Shown piece after piece: positions 55,757 through 64,000 of a stretch of DNA of 64,000 nt; the first letter of the stretch is position 1, and every line of letters begins with the position of its first letter. The notes under the pieces were generated by a model, which saw only the letters and a program-made list of their open reading frames with translations, made no database searches and had not been told where the DNA came from. This DNA comes from Achromobacter insuavis (GTDB lineage: Bacteria > Pseudomonadota > Gammaproteobacteria > Burkholderiales > Burkholderiaceae_B): assembly GCF_902859645.1 (NCBI RefSeq), contig NZ_CADIJR010000017.1, positions 1 to 64,000 of the forward strand. Reading direction: 5' to 3'. The translations under genes and the position numbers were made by a program.

Positions 55757-55771
55757 TGATAACGATTCTCA
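55757..55771. promoter_or_regulatory. Fur box of FecI system 2
   Basis: TGATAACGATTCTCA matches the Fur 7-1-7 consensus (TGATAATNATTATCA) closely and lies 19 bases before the start of the sigma gene at 55790. Iron-replete repression of the whole signalling system is expected. Confidence 0.85.
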
Positions 55772-55789
55772 CTTCCTGATATATCCACC

Positions 55790-56323
55790 ATGTCCGGACC
55801 GAACGTCCTGCCGGCCTTCCACAGTCTTTATGCGGCGCATCACGGCTGGTTGCGCGCCTGGCTGCTGCGCAAGCTGAAATGCCGTTTCCACGCCGAGGAC
55901 ATTGCCCACGACGCGTTCCTGCGCCTGCTGCGGCGTGGCGGCCTGGAAACTGCGGACCAGCCGCGCGCCCTGCTCGCCACCACGGCGAACCGGCTGGTGA
56001 TCGATGAACGGCGCCGCCGGGACATCGAACAGGCCTACCTGGCGCTGCACGCCGAGCAGCACGCAATGGCCACGGAGGCCTCAGCCGAACAGGTCGCCAT
56101 GGCCGTGCAGGCCCTGGCGGCGATCAGCCAGGCCATCGAGCGCCTGCCGCACAATGCGGCGCAGGCCTTTCTCATGAGCCTGTACGACGGCATGTCCCAA
56201 CATGACATCGCGCGGGTCCTGCGGGTGTCGGAACGCTCGGTCAAGCTGTACATCGCCCAGGCCTTGCTGGCCTGCCACGACGTGCTGGCCGACTCGGCCC
56301 CACTCAGCGGCCATGCTGTTTGA
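55790..56323 (+). CDS. FecI-like ECF sigma factor, system 2
   Basis: A 177-residue FecI-type sigma factor. Region 2: LYAAHHGWLRAWLLRKLKC, AEDIAHDAFLRLL. Region 4: AIERLPHNAAQAFLMSLYDG, QHDIARVLRVSERSVKLYI. It overlaps the FecR gene by 11 bases and sits just behind a strong Fur box. It should activate the receptor promoter when the receptor binds its ferric siderophore. Confidence 0.94.
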   Translation: MSGPNVLPAFHSLYAAHHGWLRAWLLRKLKCRFHAEDIAHDAFLRLLRRGGLETADQPRALLATTANRLVIDERRRRDIEQAYLALHAEQHAMATEASAEQVAMAVQALAAISQAIERLPHNAAQAFLMSLYDGMSQHDIARVLRVSERSVKLYIAQALLACHDVLADSAPLSGHAV

Positions 56324-57308
56324 CGAGGCCGCCGGCCCGTCCGGCGAAGCGGCACTGCCTCGCGCCGCGCTGGAACAGGCGGCGCATTGGCACAGCGTGA
56401 TGGACGGGGCTCCGAGCGCCGAAGAGACCCGCGCGTTCGAGCAATGGCGCGCCGCCCACCCCGATCACGAGCGCGCCTGGCAACGCATGCAGGCGCTGTG
56501 GGGCCTGCTGGCTGCGCCGGCTCGACAAGCTCCTGGGCCCCGCTTGAGCGCCCTGCTGCACGAAACCCGCGCGCGGCGCCGCAAGCGTCGCGGCCCGGCC
56601 GTGCGCGCGGCGGCGTTCGCCCTGGCCGCGTTGGCGCCTGCGTGGTGGGCCCTGCATGCCCAACTGCCGTGGCTGGCCGCCGACCTGCGCAGTGGCGTGG
56701 GCGAACACCGCACGATCGAACTGAGCGACGGCAGCCGCCTGACGCTCAACACCGACAGCGCAGTCGACATCGTCTATAGCGCACAGGAACGCCGCATCGT
56801 ACTTCGGCAGGGCGAGATCCTGGCGGAAGTGGCACCGGGCCAGGCCAGCCGGCCCTTCGTCGTCGACACCCGCGACGGCAGCGCCACGGCGCTGGGCACG
56901 CGCTACATTGTCCGCCTGCTGCCCGATGCCACCCGCGTGACGGTGACCGAATCACACGTCAAGGCGTGTCCTGCGCGGCCCGGCGCAGCCTGCCAGGATG
57001 CCGCGGCCGGCCAGACGCTCGACATCCGTCCCGACGCGGTCGGCCCGCCGCGGACCGCCCCGCGCGATGCCGAGGCCTGGACCCAGGGCCGCCTGTCGGT
57101 CAGCGATACGCCCTTGCCGCAGGTGCTCGACGAACTGGCGCGCCACCGCCGCGGCCTGCTGCTTTACGACGCGCGGGCGCTGGCCGACTTGCGGGTGTCG
57201 GCGGTGCTGCCGCTGGACGGCGACGCCGCACTGGCGTCGCTGCAGGAGAACCTGCCCATCCGCGTGCGCCACTACGGCCCCTGGGTGCAGCGGATCGAAC
57301 GCCGCTAG
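56313..57308 (+). CDS. FecR-like transmembrane anti-sigma regulator, system 2
   Basis: A 331-residue FecR protein. The cytoplasmic domain has EQAAHWHSVMDGAP, RAFEQWRAAHPDHERAWQRM and RARRRKRRGPAV. The membrane helix is near residue 95 (RAAAFALAALAPAWWAL), and the periplasmic core contains SRLTLNTDSAVDIVYSAQ and SATALGTRYIVRL, ending in an STN-like module (DTPLPQVLDELARHRRGLL). An insert with two Cys (VKACPARPGAACQD) is not present in the system 1 FecR. It couples the receptor to the sigma factor. Confidence 0.93.
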   Translation: MLFDEAAGPSGEAALPRAALEQAAHWHSVMDGAPSAEETRAFEQWRAAHPDHERAWQRMQALWGLLAAPARQAPGPRLSALLHETRARRRKRRGPAVRAAAFALAALAPAWWALHAQLPWLAADLRSGVGEHRTIELSDGSRLTLNTDSAVDIVYSAQERRIVLRQGEILAEVAPGQASRPFVVDTRDGSATALGTRYIVRLLPDATRVTVTESHVKACPARPGAACQDAAAGQTLDIRPDAVGPPRTAPRDAEAWTQGRLSVSDTPLPQVLDELARHRRGLLLYDARALADLRVSAVLPLDGDAALASLQENLPIRVRHYGPWVQRIERR

Positions 57309-57388
57309 CGCGGGCGACAACCGGATATCGGTATTCCGAACAAAGTTGTAACCGCCATTTCCCTTTTTGACGCGTGGCTCGTCATCTC

Positions 57389-57410
57389 CTCCATGCACAA
57401 CCGCATGGAG
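57389..57410 (+). promoter_or_regulatory. Hairpin that sequesters the receptor ribosome site
   Basis: CTCCATGC (57389-57396) and GCATGGAG (57403-57410) form a perfect eight-base stem with a six-base loop. The right arm contains the GGAG that should serve the ATG at 57418. Confidence 0.55.
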
Positions 57411-57417
57411 CATTGCG

Positions 57418-59802
57418 ATGTACCCGAGACGATTGCGCCGGTCGCTGGCCGGCCTGACCCTGTTGCTGCAGACGGTGGCCCATGCTGCCGGCGAGGCGCC
57501 GATTCCGGCCGGACCGCTGGACGACGCGCTGGGCGCCTATGCCCAGCGCCACGGACTGGTGATTTCCTACGATGCCGCGCTGACGCGCGGCCTGCGCAGC
57601 CCGGGCCTGCCGGCGCCGACGGGCTCCGATGCGGACCTGTCCGGCCTGCTGCAAGGCACCGGCCTGTCGGCGCGCCGTAACGCCGAAGGCCGGTTGCAGG
57701 TCTTCCGCACGCCTGCGCCGGGCGCGGTGGAACTGGCGCCGATCACGGTGCCGGGCCTGCGCGAATCCGCGTTCGGACCGGTGGACGGACTGGTCGCCAC
57801 CCGCAGCGCCTCCGGCTCCAAGACCGATGCCGCGCTGCTGGAAACCCCGCAGGCCATCAACGTCGTCAGCCGCGCCGAGATGGATCGTCGACCGGTTCGC
57901 AGCACCGCCGAGGCGCTGGCCTACACCCCCGGCGTCAATGCCGCCTGGGCGGGCTATGACGTGCGCTTCGACGTGATCCAGTTGCGCGGCTTCAACGCCA
58001 ACTACGCCACATACCAGGACGGCTTGCGCACCGCCACCGGCGAATACGTGATTCCCCGGCTCAACCCGTACGGCGCCGAACGCATCGAAGTGCTCAAGGG
58101 GCCGGCCTCGGTCCTCTACGGCCAGAATACGCCGGGCGGCCTGGTCAACTACGTCACCAAGGCGCCGCCCGATGCGCGCCAGGGCGAGGTCCAGCTCGAA
58201 GGCGGCAACAACGGCCACAAGCAAGGCGCCTTCGACCTGGGCGGCCCGCTGAACGAGGCGGCGACGCTGCGCTACCGGCTGACCGGGCTGTATCGCGATG
58301 CCGACGCCTCGCTCGACCATGTGTCCGAGACCAACCGCTATATCGCCCCGGCCTTCACCTGGGCGCCGAATGCCGACACCAGCTTCACCCTGCGCCTGCA
58401 ATACCAGCGCGACCGCGTGGATGGCTGGACCGGTTATTTCCTGCCGGCCGAGGGCACGCTGTACGACAACCCGAACGGCGGCCTGAAGCGTTCGCGCTTT
58501 CCGGGCGAACCGGGCGTGGATCGCTGGGACGTGGAACAACGCTCGGTCGGATACCGCCTGGATCATCGCCTGGACTCGACCTGGAAGGTCAGCCAGAACC
58601 TGCGCTACGCCGAGATCGACTTCAGCGCCCGCAACAGTTTCCTGAACGGCTTCCTCGACGCCGACAGGCGGCTGGTTGATCGCAGCTATGTCGGCTGGAA
58701 GGAACAGGTCTACGCCTTCTCCGTCGACAACCAAGTGCAGGCCGATTTCGACACCGGCCCGCTGTCGCACACCGTGCTGGCCGGGCTGGACCTGCGCCGC
58801 ACCAACAACGGCTACCGCTTCTACATGGGGTCTCTGGGTCCGCTGGACCTGTACCGCCCCGTCTATGGCCAACGGCCGCAGGACATCGCCGAATACACCA
58901 ACACCCGCACCCGCGCCACGCAGATCGGCTACTACCTGCAGGACCAGATCCGCGCGGGCCAATGGGCCTTCACCGGCGGCGTGCGCCACGACCACGCCTG
59001 GAATCGCAAGCAGGGCATCAACTTCGGCAGCGACGCGGCCAATGCCCAGGACGACACGGCCTGGACCGGACGCGCCGGCGTGGTCTACCTGGCGCGTAAC
59101 GGCCTGGCGCCCTATATCAGTTATTCAACGTCGTTCGACCCCGCCATCGGCGCGACCCGCTCCGGCACGCCGTTCAAGCCGACCAAGGGCGAGCAGTACG
59201 AAGCGGGTATCAAGTACGAGCCGCCCGGCCAGAAGGCCTTGATCACCCTGTCCGTGTTCCAGCTGACGCAGAAGAACGTGATCGCCACCGATCCGGCCAA
59301 CCCCGCCTTCAGCGTGCAGACGGGCGAAGCGCGCGTGCGCGGTCTGGAACTGGAAGGCAAGGCGGAACTGGGTGGCGGCTGGAACGTGATCGCCTCCTAT
59401 GGCTACAGCCAGGGCGAAGTCACCCGCAACACGCCCGATGCGATGGGCATCAACACCGAGGGCAACGCGCTGCAGAATCTGCCACGCCACCAGGCCGCGC
59501 TGTGGGCCGACCACCGCTTTGGTGGCATCGCCCAGGGCCTGAGCGCCGGCCTGGGGGTGCGCTATCGCGGCAGCACCTATGGCGATGCCAACAACACCCT
59601 CGCGATGAAACCGGTGACGTTGGTGGACGCGCGCCTGGCCTACGACCTGGGCGCGCTGGACCCGTCGTTCAAAGGCTTGGCCGTTGCCCTGTCCGCCACC
59701 AACCTGTTCGACCGCCGCTACGTGGCCAGTTGCGGCAGCACGACATCGTGCTACTGGGGCCAGGAGCGCCAGGTGTACGGCACGCTGAGCTACCGCTGGT
59801 AA
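57418..59802 (+). CDS. TonB-dependent siderophore receptor with STN domain, system 2 (FhuA/FpvA-like)
   Basis: A 794-residue outer-membrane transducer. The preferred start at 57418 has GGAG eight bases upstream; a longer frame to 57367 would add 17 residues. The signal peptide ends near HAAGEA. The STN domain (IPAGPLDDALGAYAQRHGLV) is followed by the plug (RIEVLKGPASVLYGQNTPGG) and a barrel ending in TLSYRW. Features such as FYMGSLGPLDLYRPVYG are shared with FhuA-like hydroxamate receptors, so a ferric hydroxamate is a possible ligand (moderate). There is a 109-base gap after fecR, room for a sigma-specific promoter. Confidence 0.93.
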   Translation: MYPRRLRRSLAGLTLLLQTVAHAAGEAPIPAGPLDDALGAYAQRHGLVISYDAALTRGLRSPGLPAPTGSDADLSGLLQGTGLSARRNAEGRLQVFRTPAPGAVELAPITVPGLRESAFGPVDGLVATRSASGSKTDAALLETPQAINVVSRAEMDRRPVRSTAEALAYTPGVNAAWAGYDVRFDVIQLRGFNANYATYQDGLRTATGEYVIPRLNPYGAERIEVLKGPASVLYGQNTPGGLVNYVTKAPPDARQGEVQLEGGNNGHKQGAFDLGGPLNEAATLRYRLTGLYRDADASLDHVSETNRYIAPAFTWAPNADTSFTLRLQYQRDRVDGWTGYFLPAEGTLYDNPNGGLKRSRFPGEPGVDRWDVEQRSVGYRLDHRLDSTWKVSQNLRYAEIDFSARNSFLNGFLDADRRLVDRSYVGWKEQVYAFSVDNQVQADFDTGPLSHTVLAGLDLRRTNNGYRFYMGSLGPLDLYRPVYGQRPQDIAEYTNTRTRATQIGYYLQDQIRAGQWAFTGGVRHDHAWNRKQGINFGSDAANAQDDTAWTGRAGVVYLARNGLAPYISYSTSFDPAIGATRSGTPFKPTKGEQYEAGIKYEPPGQKALITLSVFQLTQKNVIATDPANPAFSVQTGEARVRGLELEGKAELGGGWNVIASYGYSQGEVTRNTPDAMGINTEGNALQNLPRHQAALWADHRFGGIAQGLSAGLGVRYRGSTYGDANNTLAMKPVTLVDARLAYDLGALDPSFKGLAVALSATNLFDRRYVASCGSTTSCYWGQERQVYGTLSYRW

Positions 59803-59857
59803 TGCCGCGCGATCCCGGCAGCCGGCCCGCGGGGGCTGGCCCCGAGGGTTGCCCCCA

Positions 59858-59886
59858 TTGACTTGCGCTCGGCCGCTGCCTACTAT
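59858..59886 (+). promoter_or_regulatory. Sigma-70 promoter of the aminomuconate genes
   Basis: TTGACT (59858-59863) and TACTAT (59881-59886) are spaced by 17 bases, and the dehydrogenase start is 50 bases downstream. Confidence 0.6.
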
Positions 59887-59897
59887 CGCCCAATATC

Positions 59898-59911
59898 GTA
59901 CGTATACGTAC
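59898..59911. promoter_or_regulatory. Perfect palindrome GTACGTATACGTAC, candidate operator
   Basis: A 14-base perfect palindrome lies about 12 bases after the -10 element, covering the initially transcribed region and ending 25 bases before the start codon at 59937. This placement suits a repressor. Confidence 0.6.
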
Positions 59912-59936
59912 TTAATTTGGCACGAGAAGACAGGCC

Positions 59937-61394
59937 ATGACGATCCGCCAGCTGCGCAACTACATCGACGGCCGCTTCGAAGACGGCGCGTCCACCTTCG
60001 ACAAACACAGTCCGGTGGATCACGCGCTGATCGCCCAGGCGCACGAAGCCAGCCGCGAGCAGGTCGACCGGGCCGTCGCCGCCGCCCATCGCGCCCTGCC
60101 CGCCTGGGCCGCGCTGCCGGTGGTCCAGCGCACCGACCACCTGCTGGCGCTGGCCGACGGCATCAACCGCCGCTTCGATGATTTCCTGCAGGCCGAGATC
60201 GGCGACACCGGCAAGCCGGTGTCCTGGGCCGGCCAGATCGACATTCCGCGCGGCGCCGCCAACTTCCGCGCCTTCGCCGAGCTGGCGCGCACGCTGGACA
60301 TGGAAAGCTACATGACCGACACGCCCGACGGCCGCCAGGCGCTGAACTACGCCTACCGCAAGCCGCTGGGCGTGGTCGGCGTGATCTCGCCGTGGAACCT
60401 GCCGCTGCTGCTGCTGACCTGGAAGGTGGCGCCGGCGCTGGCGTTCGGCAACACCGTCATCATGAAGCCGTCGGAGGTCACGCCCTCCACCGCCACGCTG
60501 CTGGCCGAGGTCGCGCACGACACGGGTCTTCCGCCCGGCGTGCTGAACCTGACGCATGGCTTCGGGCCGGGCTCGGCGGGCGAGTTCATCACCACGCATC
60601 CGGACATCGACGGCATCACCTTCACCGGCGAATCGGCCACCGGCGCGGCCATCATGCGCGCCGTGGCGCCGGGCGTGAAGCCGGTGTCGTTCGAGCTGGG
60701 CGGCAAGAACGCGGCGCTGGTGTTCGCCGACGCCGATTTCGAGGCGGCGGTCGACGGCACCGCGCGCTCGGTGTTCGCCAACTGCGGCCAGGTCTGCCTG
60801 TGCACCGAACGCGTGTACGTGCAGCGCCCGATCTACGAACGCTTCGTCGCCGCGCTGGCCGAGCACGCGCGGGCGCTGCGCATCGGCTGGCCCGATGATG
60901 CCGACACCGGCATGGGGCCGCTGGTGTCGCGCGAACACCGGGACAAGGTGCTGTCGTATTTCGCCCTGGCGCGCGAGGAAGGCGCGACGGTCGTCACCGG
61001 CGGCGGCGTGCCGGTGTTCGGCGATGCGCGCGACGCCGGCGCCTACGTGCAGCCGACCATCTGGACCGGCCTGCCCGAGAGCGCGCGCTGCATCAAGGAA
61101 GAAGTGTTCGGCCCGGTCTGCCACGTGGCGCCGTTCGACACCGAGGAAGAGGCCATCCGCCTGGCCAACGACACCCGCTACGGCCTGGCCGCCGCCGTCT
61201 GGACCCGGGACCTGACCCGCGGCCACCGCGTCGCGCAGGCCATGAAGGTGGGGCTGGCCTGGGTCAACTGCTGGTTCCTGCGCGACCTGCGCACGCCGTT
61301 CGGCGGCAGCGGCCTGTCCGGCATCGGCCGCGAAGGCGGCCGCCATTCGCTGCATTTCTACACCGAACCCACCAACGTCTGCATCAAGCTGTGA
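59937..61394 (+). CDS. nbaE: 2-aminomuconate 6-semialdehyde dehydrogenase
   Basis: A 485-residue NAD-dependent aldehyde dehydrogenase. The catalytic residues are Asn154 (SPWNLP), Glu253 (FELGGKN) and Cys287 (GQVC), within the family's usual length. The sequence type (NYIDGRF opening, [52 protein letters not shown]) is that of 2-hydroxymuconic and 2-aminomuconic semialdehyde dehydrogenases. The neighbours decide the substrate: a RidA-type deaminase, 3-hydroxyanthranilate dioxygenase and ACMS decarboxylase all belong to the aminomuconate route. It oxidises 2-aminomuconate semialdehyde to 2-aminomuconate. Confidence 0.92.
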   Translation: MTIRQLRNYIDGRFEDGASTFDKHSPVDHALIAQAHEASREQVDRAVAAAHRALPAWAALPVVQRTDHLLALADGINRRFDDFLQAEIGDTGKPVSWAGQIDIPRGAANFRAFAELARTLDMESYMTDTPDGRQALNYAYRKPLGVVGVISPWNLPLLLLTWKVAPALAFGNTVIMKPSEVTPSTATLLAEVAHDTGLPPGVLNLTHGFGPGSAGEFITTHPDIDGITFTGESATGAAIMRAVAPGVKPVSFELGGKNAALVFADADFEAAVDGTARSVFANCGQVCLCTERVYVQRPIYERFVAALAEHARALRIGWPDDADTGMGPLVSREHRDKVLSYFALAREEGATVVTGGGVPVFGDARDAGAYVQPTIWTGLPESARCIKEEVFGPVCHVAPFDTEEEAIRLANDTRYGLAAAVWTRDLTRGHRVAQAMKVGLAWVNCWFLRDLRTPFGGSGLSGIGREGGRHSLHFYTEPTNVCIKL

Positions 61395-61420
61395 GCCACA
61401 GCGCCTTCAAGGACACCGCC

Positions 61421-61852
61421 ATGACCCAATCCTCCACCCGCGCCACCGTCGTCGCCGGCAAGGCCACGCCGCGCGGCAAGTATCCCCACATCAAGCGCGC
61501 CGGCGACTTCCTGTTCGTCTCCGGCACCAGCTCGCGCCTGCCCGACAACCGCATCGCCGGCGCCGAGGTCGACGCCATGGGCACCACCACGCTCGACATC
61601 CGGGCGCAGACGCGCGCGGTGATCGAGAACATCCGCGACATCCTGGCCAGCGCCGGCGCGGACCTGGCGGACGTGGTCGAGATCAGTACTTTCCTGGTCA
61701 ACATGAACGACTTCGGTGGCTACAATCAGGTCTACGGCGAGTTCTTCGACGCCGATGGGCCGGCACGCACCACCGTGGCGGTGCATCAGTTGCCGCACCC
61801 GCAATTGCTGATTGAGATCAAGGCGGTCGCCTACAAGCCGCTGGCGCGCTGA
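61421..61852 (+). CDS. nbaF: 2-aminomuconate deaminase (RidA/YjgF family)
   Basis: A 143-residue RidA-superfamily protein. The catalytic Arg116 (GPARTTVAV) and the later Glu ([10 protein letters not shown]) are present. The opening [23 protein letters not shown] and length match aminomuconate deaminases (AmnD/NbaF) better than general RidA. AAGGA supports the ATG at 61421; a GTG at 61391 overlapping the dehydrogenase stop is less likely. It hydrolyses 2-aminomuconate to 4-oxalocrotonate and ammonia. Confidence 0.9.
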   Translation: MTQSSTRATVVAGKATPRGKYPHIKRAGDFLFVSGTSSRLPDNRIAGAEVDAMGTTTLDIRAQTRAVIENIRDILASAGADLADVVEISTFLVNMNDFGGYNQVYGEFFDADGPARTTVAVHQLPHPQLLIEIKAVAYKPLAR

Positions 61853-61947
61853 CCGGCACCCGCGCGGCCATGGCGCCAGACCGCCTCCCGGCTTTTCCCT
61901 CGGAACAGGATCGCCGCCCCGGCCGCCGCGCCGGGACGGCCGCGCGC

Positions 61948-62913
61948 ATGTCGAACTTCCGCATCACGCCCAACGCGCTCAGCCACAAACTGAAGCTGCA
62001 CCAGCTGCAGATCTTCGAACGCGTGCTGGCGCGCCGCTCGCTGTCGCGCGCCGCCAGCGAAATGCACCTGACCCAGCCCACCGTCACCAAGGCCATCCAC
62101 GACCTGGAAGCGTTCTTCGGCGCGACGCTGTTCGAGCGCTCCAACCGCGGCGTCACGCCGACCGAACTGGCGCTGGTGCTGGGCCGCCGCGTGCACGCCA
62201 TGATGGCCGAGATCCGCTACATGGCCGACGACATCGACGCGGTGCTGGGCGGCGCCAGCGGCCACGTGGTGGTGGGCACGCTGATCGCGGCCTCGGCCAA
62301 GCTGCTGCCCGAGGCCATCGCGAGGCTGATGACCGAGCACCCCGGCATCCAGGTCACGGTGCGCGAGGGGCCGTCGGCGCAGTTGCTGCCGGCGCTGGCC
62401 ACCGGCGACGTCGACATCGTGGTGGGCCGCCTGCCGGGCGCCGACATGGCGTCGATCTCGGGCGTCGCCGTCGACCACCACAAGCTCTACCGCGAGGACC
62501 TGTGCCTGGTGGCCGGCGCGCGCCACCCGCTGGCGGGCGCCGCGCGCGTGACGCTGGCCGAGCTGGCCGACCACATCTGGATCCTGCCCGCGCCCACCTC
62601 GCCGCTGCGCGCCTCGATCGAGCGCAGCTTCTTCGATGCCGGCGTGCGGCTGCCCACGCGCCACGTCGAATCGCTGTCGCTGCTGACCAATATCGGCATC
62701 CTGATGCACAGCGACGCGCTGGCCCTGATGCCCTACGACGCCGCGGCCCAGTTCCTGGCCATGGGCGTGCTGACGCGCCTGCCCACCGACGCCTTCGGCG
62801 CGTTCGGCGACGTCGGCTATTCGATCCGCGCCGACCGGCCGTTGACGCCGGCCTGCCTGCGGCTGGTCGACTACCTGAAACAGATCGCGGCGCAGCGCCC
62901 CGCCAGCGCCTGA
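61948..62913 (+). CDS. LysR-family regulator of the 3-hydroxyanthranilate genes
   Basis: A 321-residue LysR protein from the ATG at 61948 (a longer frame reaches 61870 but adds an Arg/Pro-rich stretch). The HTH is ILSRAASEMHLTQPTVTKAI-like SLSRAASEMHLTQPTVTKA, followed by LEAFFGATLFERSNRGVTPT. The effector domain has LIAASAKLLPEAIARLMTEH and ILPAPTSPLRASIERSFF, as in aromatic-catabolism (GbpR/PcaQ-like) regulators. It stands inside the cluster, between the deaminase and the dioxygenase, and probably activates it in response to a pathway intermediate. Confidence 0.9.
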   Translation: MSNFRITPNALSHKLKLHQLQIFERVLARRSLSRAASEMHLTQPTVTKAIHDLEAFFGATLFERSNRGVTPTELALVLGRRVHAMMAEIRYMADDIDAVLGGASGHVVVGTLIAASAKLLPEAIARLMTEHPGIQVTVREGPSAQLLPALATGDVDIVVGRLPGADMASISGVAVDHHKLYREDLCLVAGARHPLAGAARVTLAELADHIWILPAPTSPLRASIERSFFDAGVRLPTRHVESLSLLTNIGILMHSDALALMPYDAAAQFLAMGVLTRLPTDAFGAFGDVGYSIRADRPLTPACLRLVDYLKQIAAQRPASA

Positions 62914-62930
62914 GCGCCGACCACGGCATC

Positions 62931-62942
62931 CGGGATATCCCG
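62931..62942. promoter_or_regulatory. Palindrome CGGGATATCCCG
   Basis: A perfect 12-base palindrome in the 152-base gap before the dioxygenase gene, 18 bases after the LysR stop. GATAGATACCCCGCATATCC just downstream has a loose relation to it. Confidence 0.4.
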
Positions 62943-62963
62943 TTCAGGGAAACCCCGCGATAG

Positions 62964-63617
<654 letters not shown>

Positions 63618-63645
63618 CGCCCCCAACCTGTCATCCGCCCTCTTT

Positions 63646-64000
63646 ATGACCCTGAAAATCGATATGCACGCGCACTTCTTCCCGCCCATCACGCGGCAGG
63701 AAGCGGCCGCGCTGGACCCGGTGGACGCGCCCTGGCTGCGGCGCGACGGCGATGGCTCGACCGGCCAGATCATGGCCGGCGACCGCCCCTTCCGCCCGGT
63801 CGATGCCACGTTGTGGGACCCGGCCCTGCGCATTGCACAGATGGACCGCCACGGCGTCGACCTGCAGATCCTGTGCGCCACGCCGGTGATGTTCGGCTAC
63901 ACCTATCCCGCGCAGGCCGCGGCCGACTGGGCCGCGCGCATGAACGACCTGGCGCTGGAACATTGCGCCTTCGCGCCCGGCCGCCTCAAGGCGCTGGCGC
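63646..64000 (+). CDS. nbaD: 2-amino-3-carboxymuconate 6-semialdehyde decarboxylase (partial, runs off window)
   Basis: The first 118 codons of an amidohydrolase-superfamily decarboxylase; the frame is open at the right edge. [11 protein letters not shown] gives the metal-binding His-x-His. The next segments ([23 protein letters not shown], split by a short loop, then [24 protein letters not shown]) fit ACMSD. ACMSD is a zinc enzyme that decarboxylates the dioxygenase product to 2-aminomuconate semialdehyde, the substrate of the dehydrogenase at 59937. The remaining two thirds lie outside the window. Confidence 0.92.
   Translation, partial: MTLKIDMHAHFFPPITRQEAAALDPVDAPWLRRDGDGSTGQIMAGDRPFRPVDATLWDPALRIAQMDRHGVDLQILCATPVMFGYTYPAQAAADWAARMNDLALEHCAFAPGRLKALA

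Overview
The window is about 64 kb of GC-rich DNA (roughly two thirds G+C by eye). Its gene content fits a beta-proteobacterium of the Alcaligenaceae, most like Achromobacter or Bordetella. This placement is inferred from the CIRCE-controlled groESL operon, the Fur/FecI-FecR-TonB iron systems, the chaperone-usher fimbriae and the 3-hydroxyanthranilate catabolic genes; no phylogenetic marker was compared. Genes are tightly packed and many overlap by ATGA or TGATG. No tRNA, rRNA, CRISPR array, transposase or integrase was seen.

1-3.9 kb: a two-component module, with the C-terminal end of a large hybrid kinase (three receiver domains), a CheR-type methyltransferase, a stand-alone CheB-type methylesterase and a receiver-histidine kinase fusion. 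4.0-14.2 kb: an ECF sigma factor and membrane anti-sigma factor head a chain of envelope-lipid genes: a lipoprotein hydrolase, an unknown secreted protein, a fatty-acid desaturase, a flavin amine-oxidase-like protein, DUF1365, two CFA-type methyltransferases, DUF2878, DUF1295 and a Blc-type lipocalin. Two transcription units in this cluster carry the same GCATCCA-N13-CCCGTATA element, probably the promoter read by this sigma factor.

14.3-24.7 kb: a ferric-siderophore uptake locus. One overlapping operon encodes two ABC half-transporters, two FecCD permeases, an ATPase and a lipoprotein binding protein, with the TonB receptor just downstream; Fur-like sites and a divergent TetR gene accompany it. 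24.7-33 kb: LysR/SDR and TetR/MFS pairs, an LprI-like protein, a VOC protein, an AhpD-like protein and an NMT1-type ABC importer. 33-38 kb: a CLC-type channel, a YdeP-type molybdopterin oxidoreductase and a lipoprotein hydrolase.

38-42 kb and 55.8-59.8 kb: two FecI-FecR-TonB receptor signalling systems. Only the second shows a strong Fur box. 42-49 kb: a fimbrial operon (adhesin, pilin, chaperone, usher) diverges from a degenerate GGDEF-EAL protein; three promoters here share a previously unnoticed box, suggesting co-regulation of fimbriae and c-di-GMP turnover. 49-51.5 kb: an AT-richer accessory patch with a repeat array, a small membrane protein, a DUF4272 protein and a second LprI-like protein. 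51.9-55.7 kb: groESL with CIRCE, a BrkB/YihY protein and a MarR regulator.

59.9-64 kb: genes for the meta-cleavage catabolism of 3-hydroxyanthranilate (aminomuconate semialdehyde dehydrogenase, aminomuconate deaminase, LysR regulator, 3-hydroxyanthranilate 3,4-dioxygenase and the start of ACMS decarboxylase). The cluster runs off the right edge.
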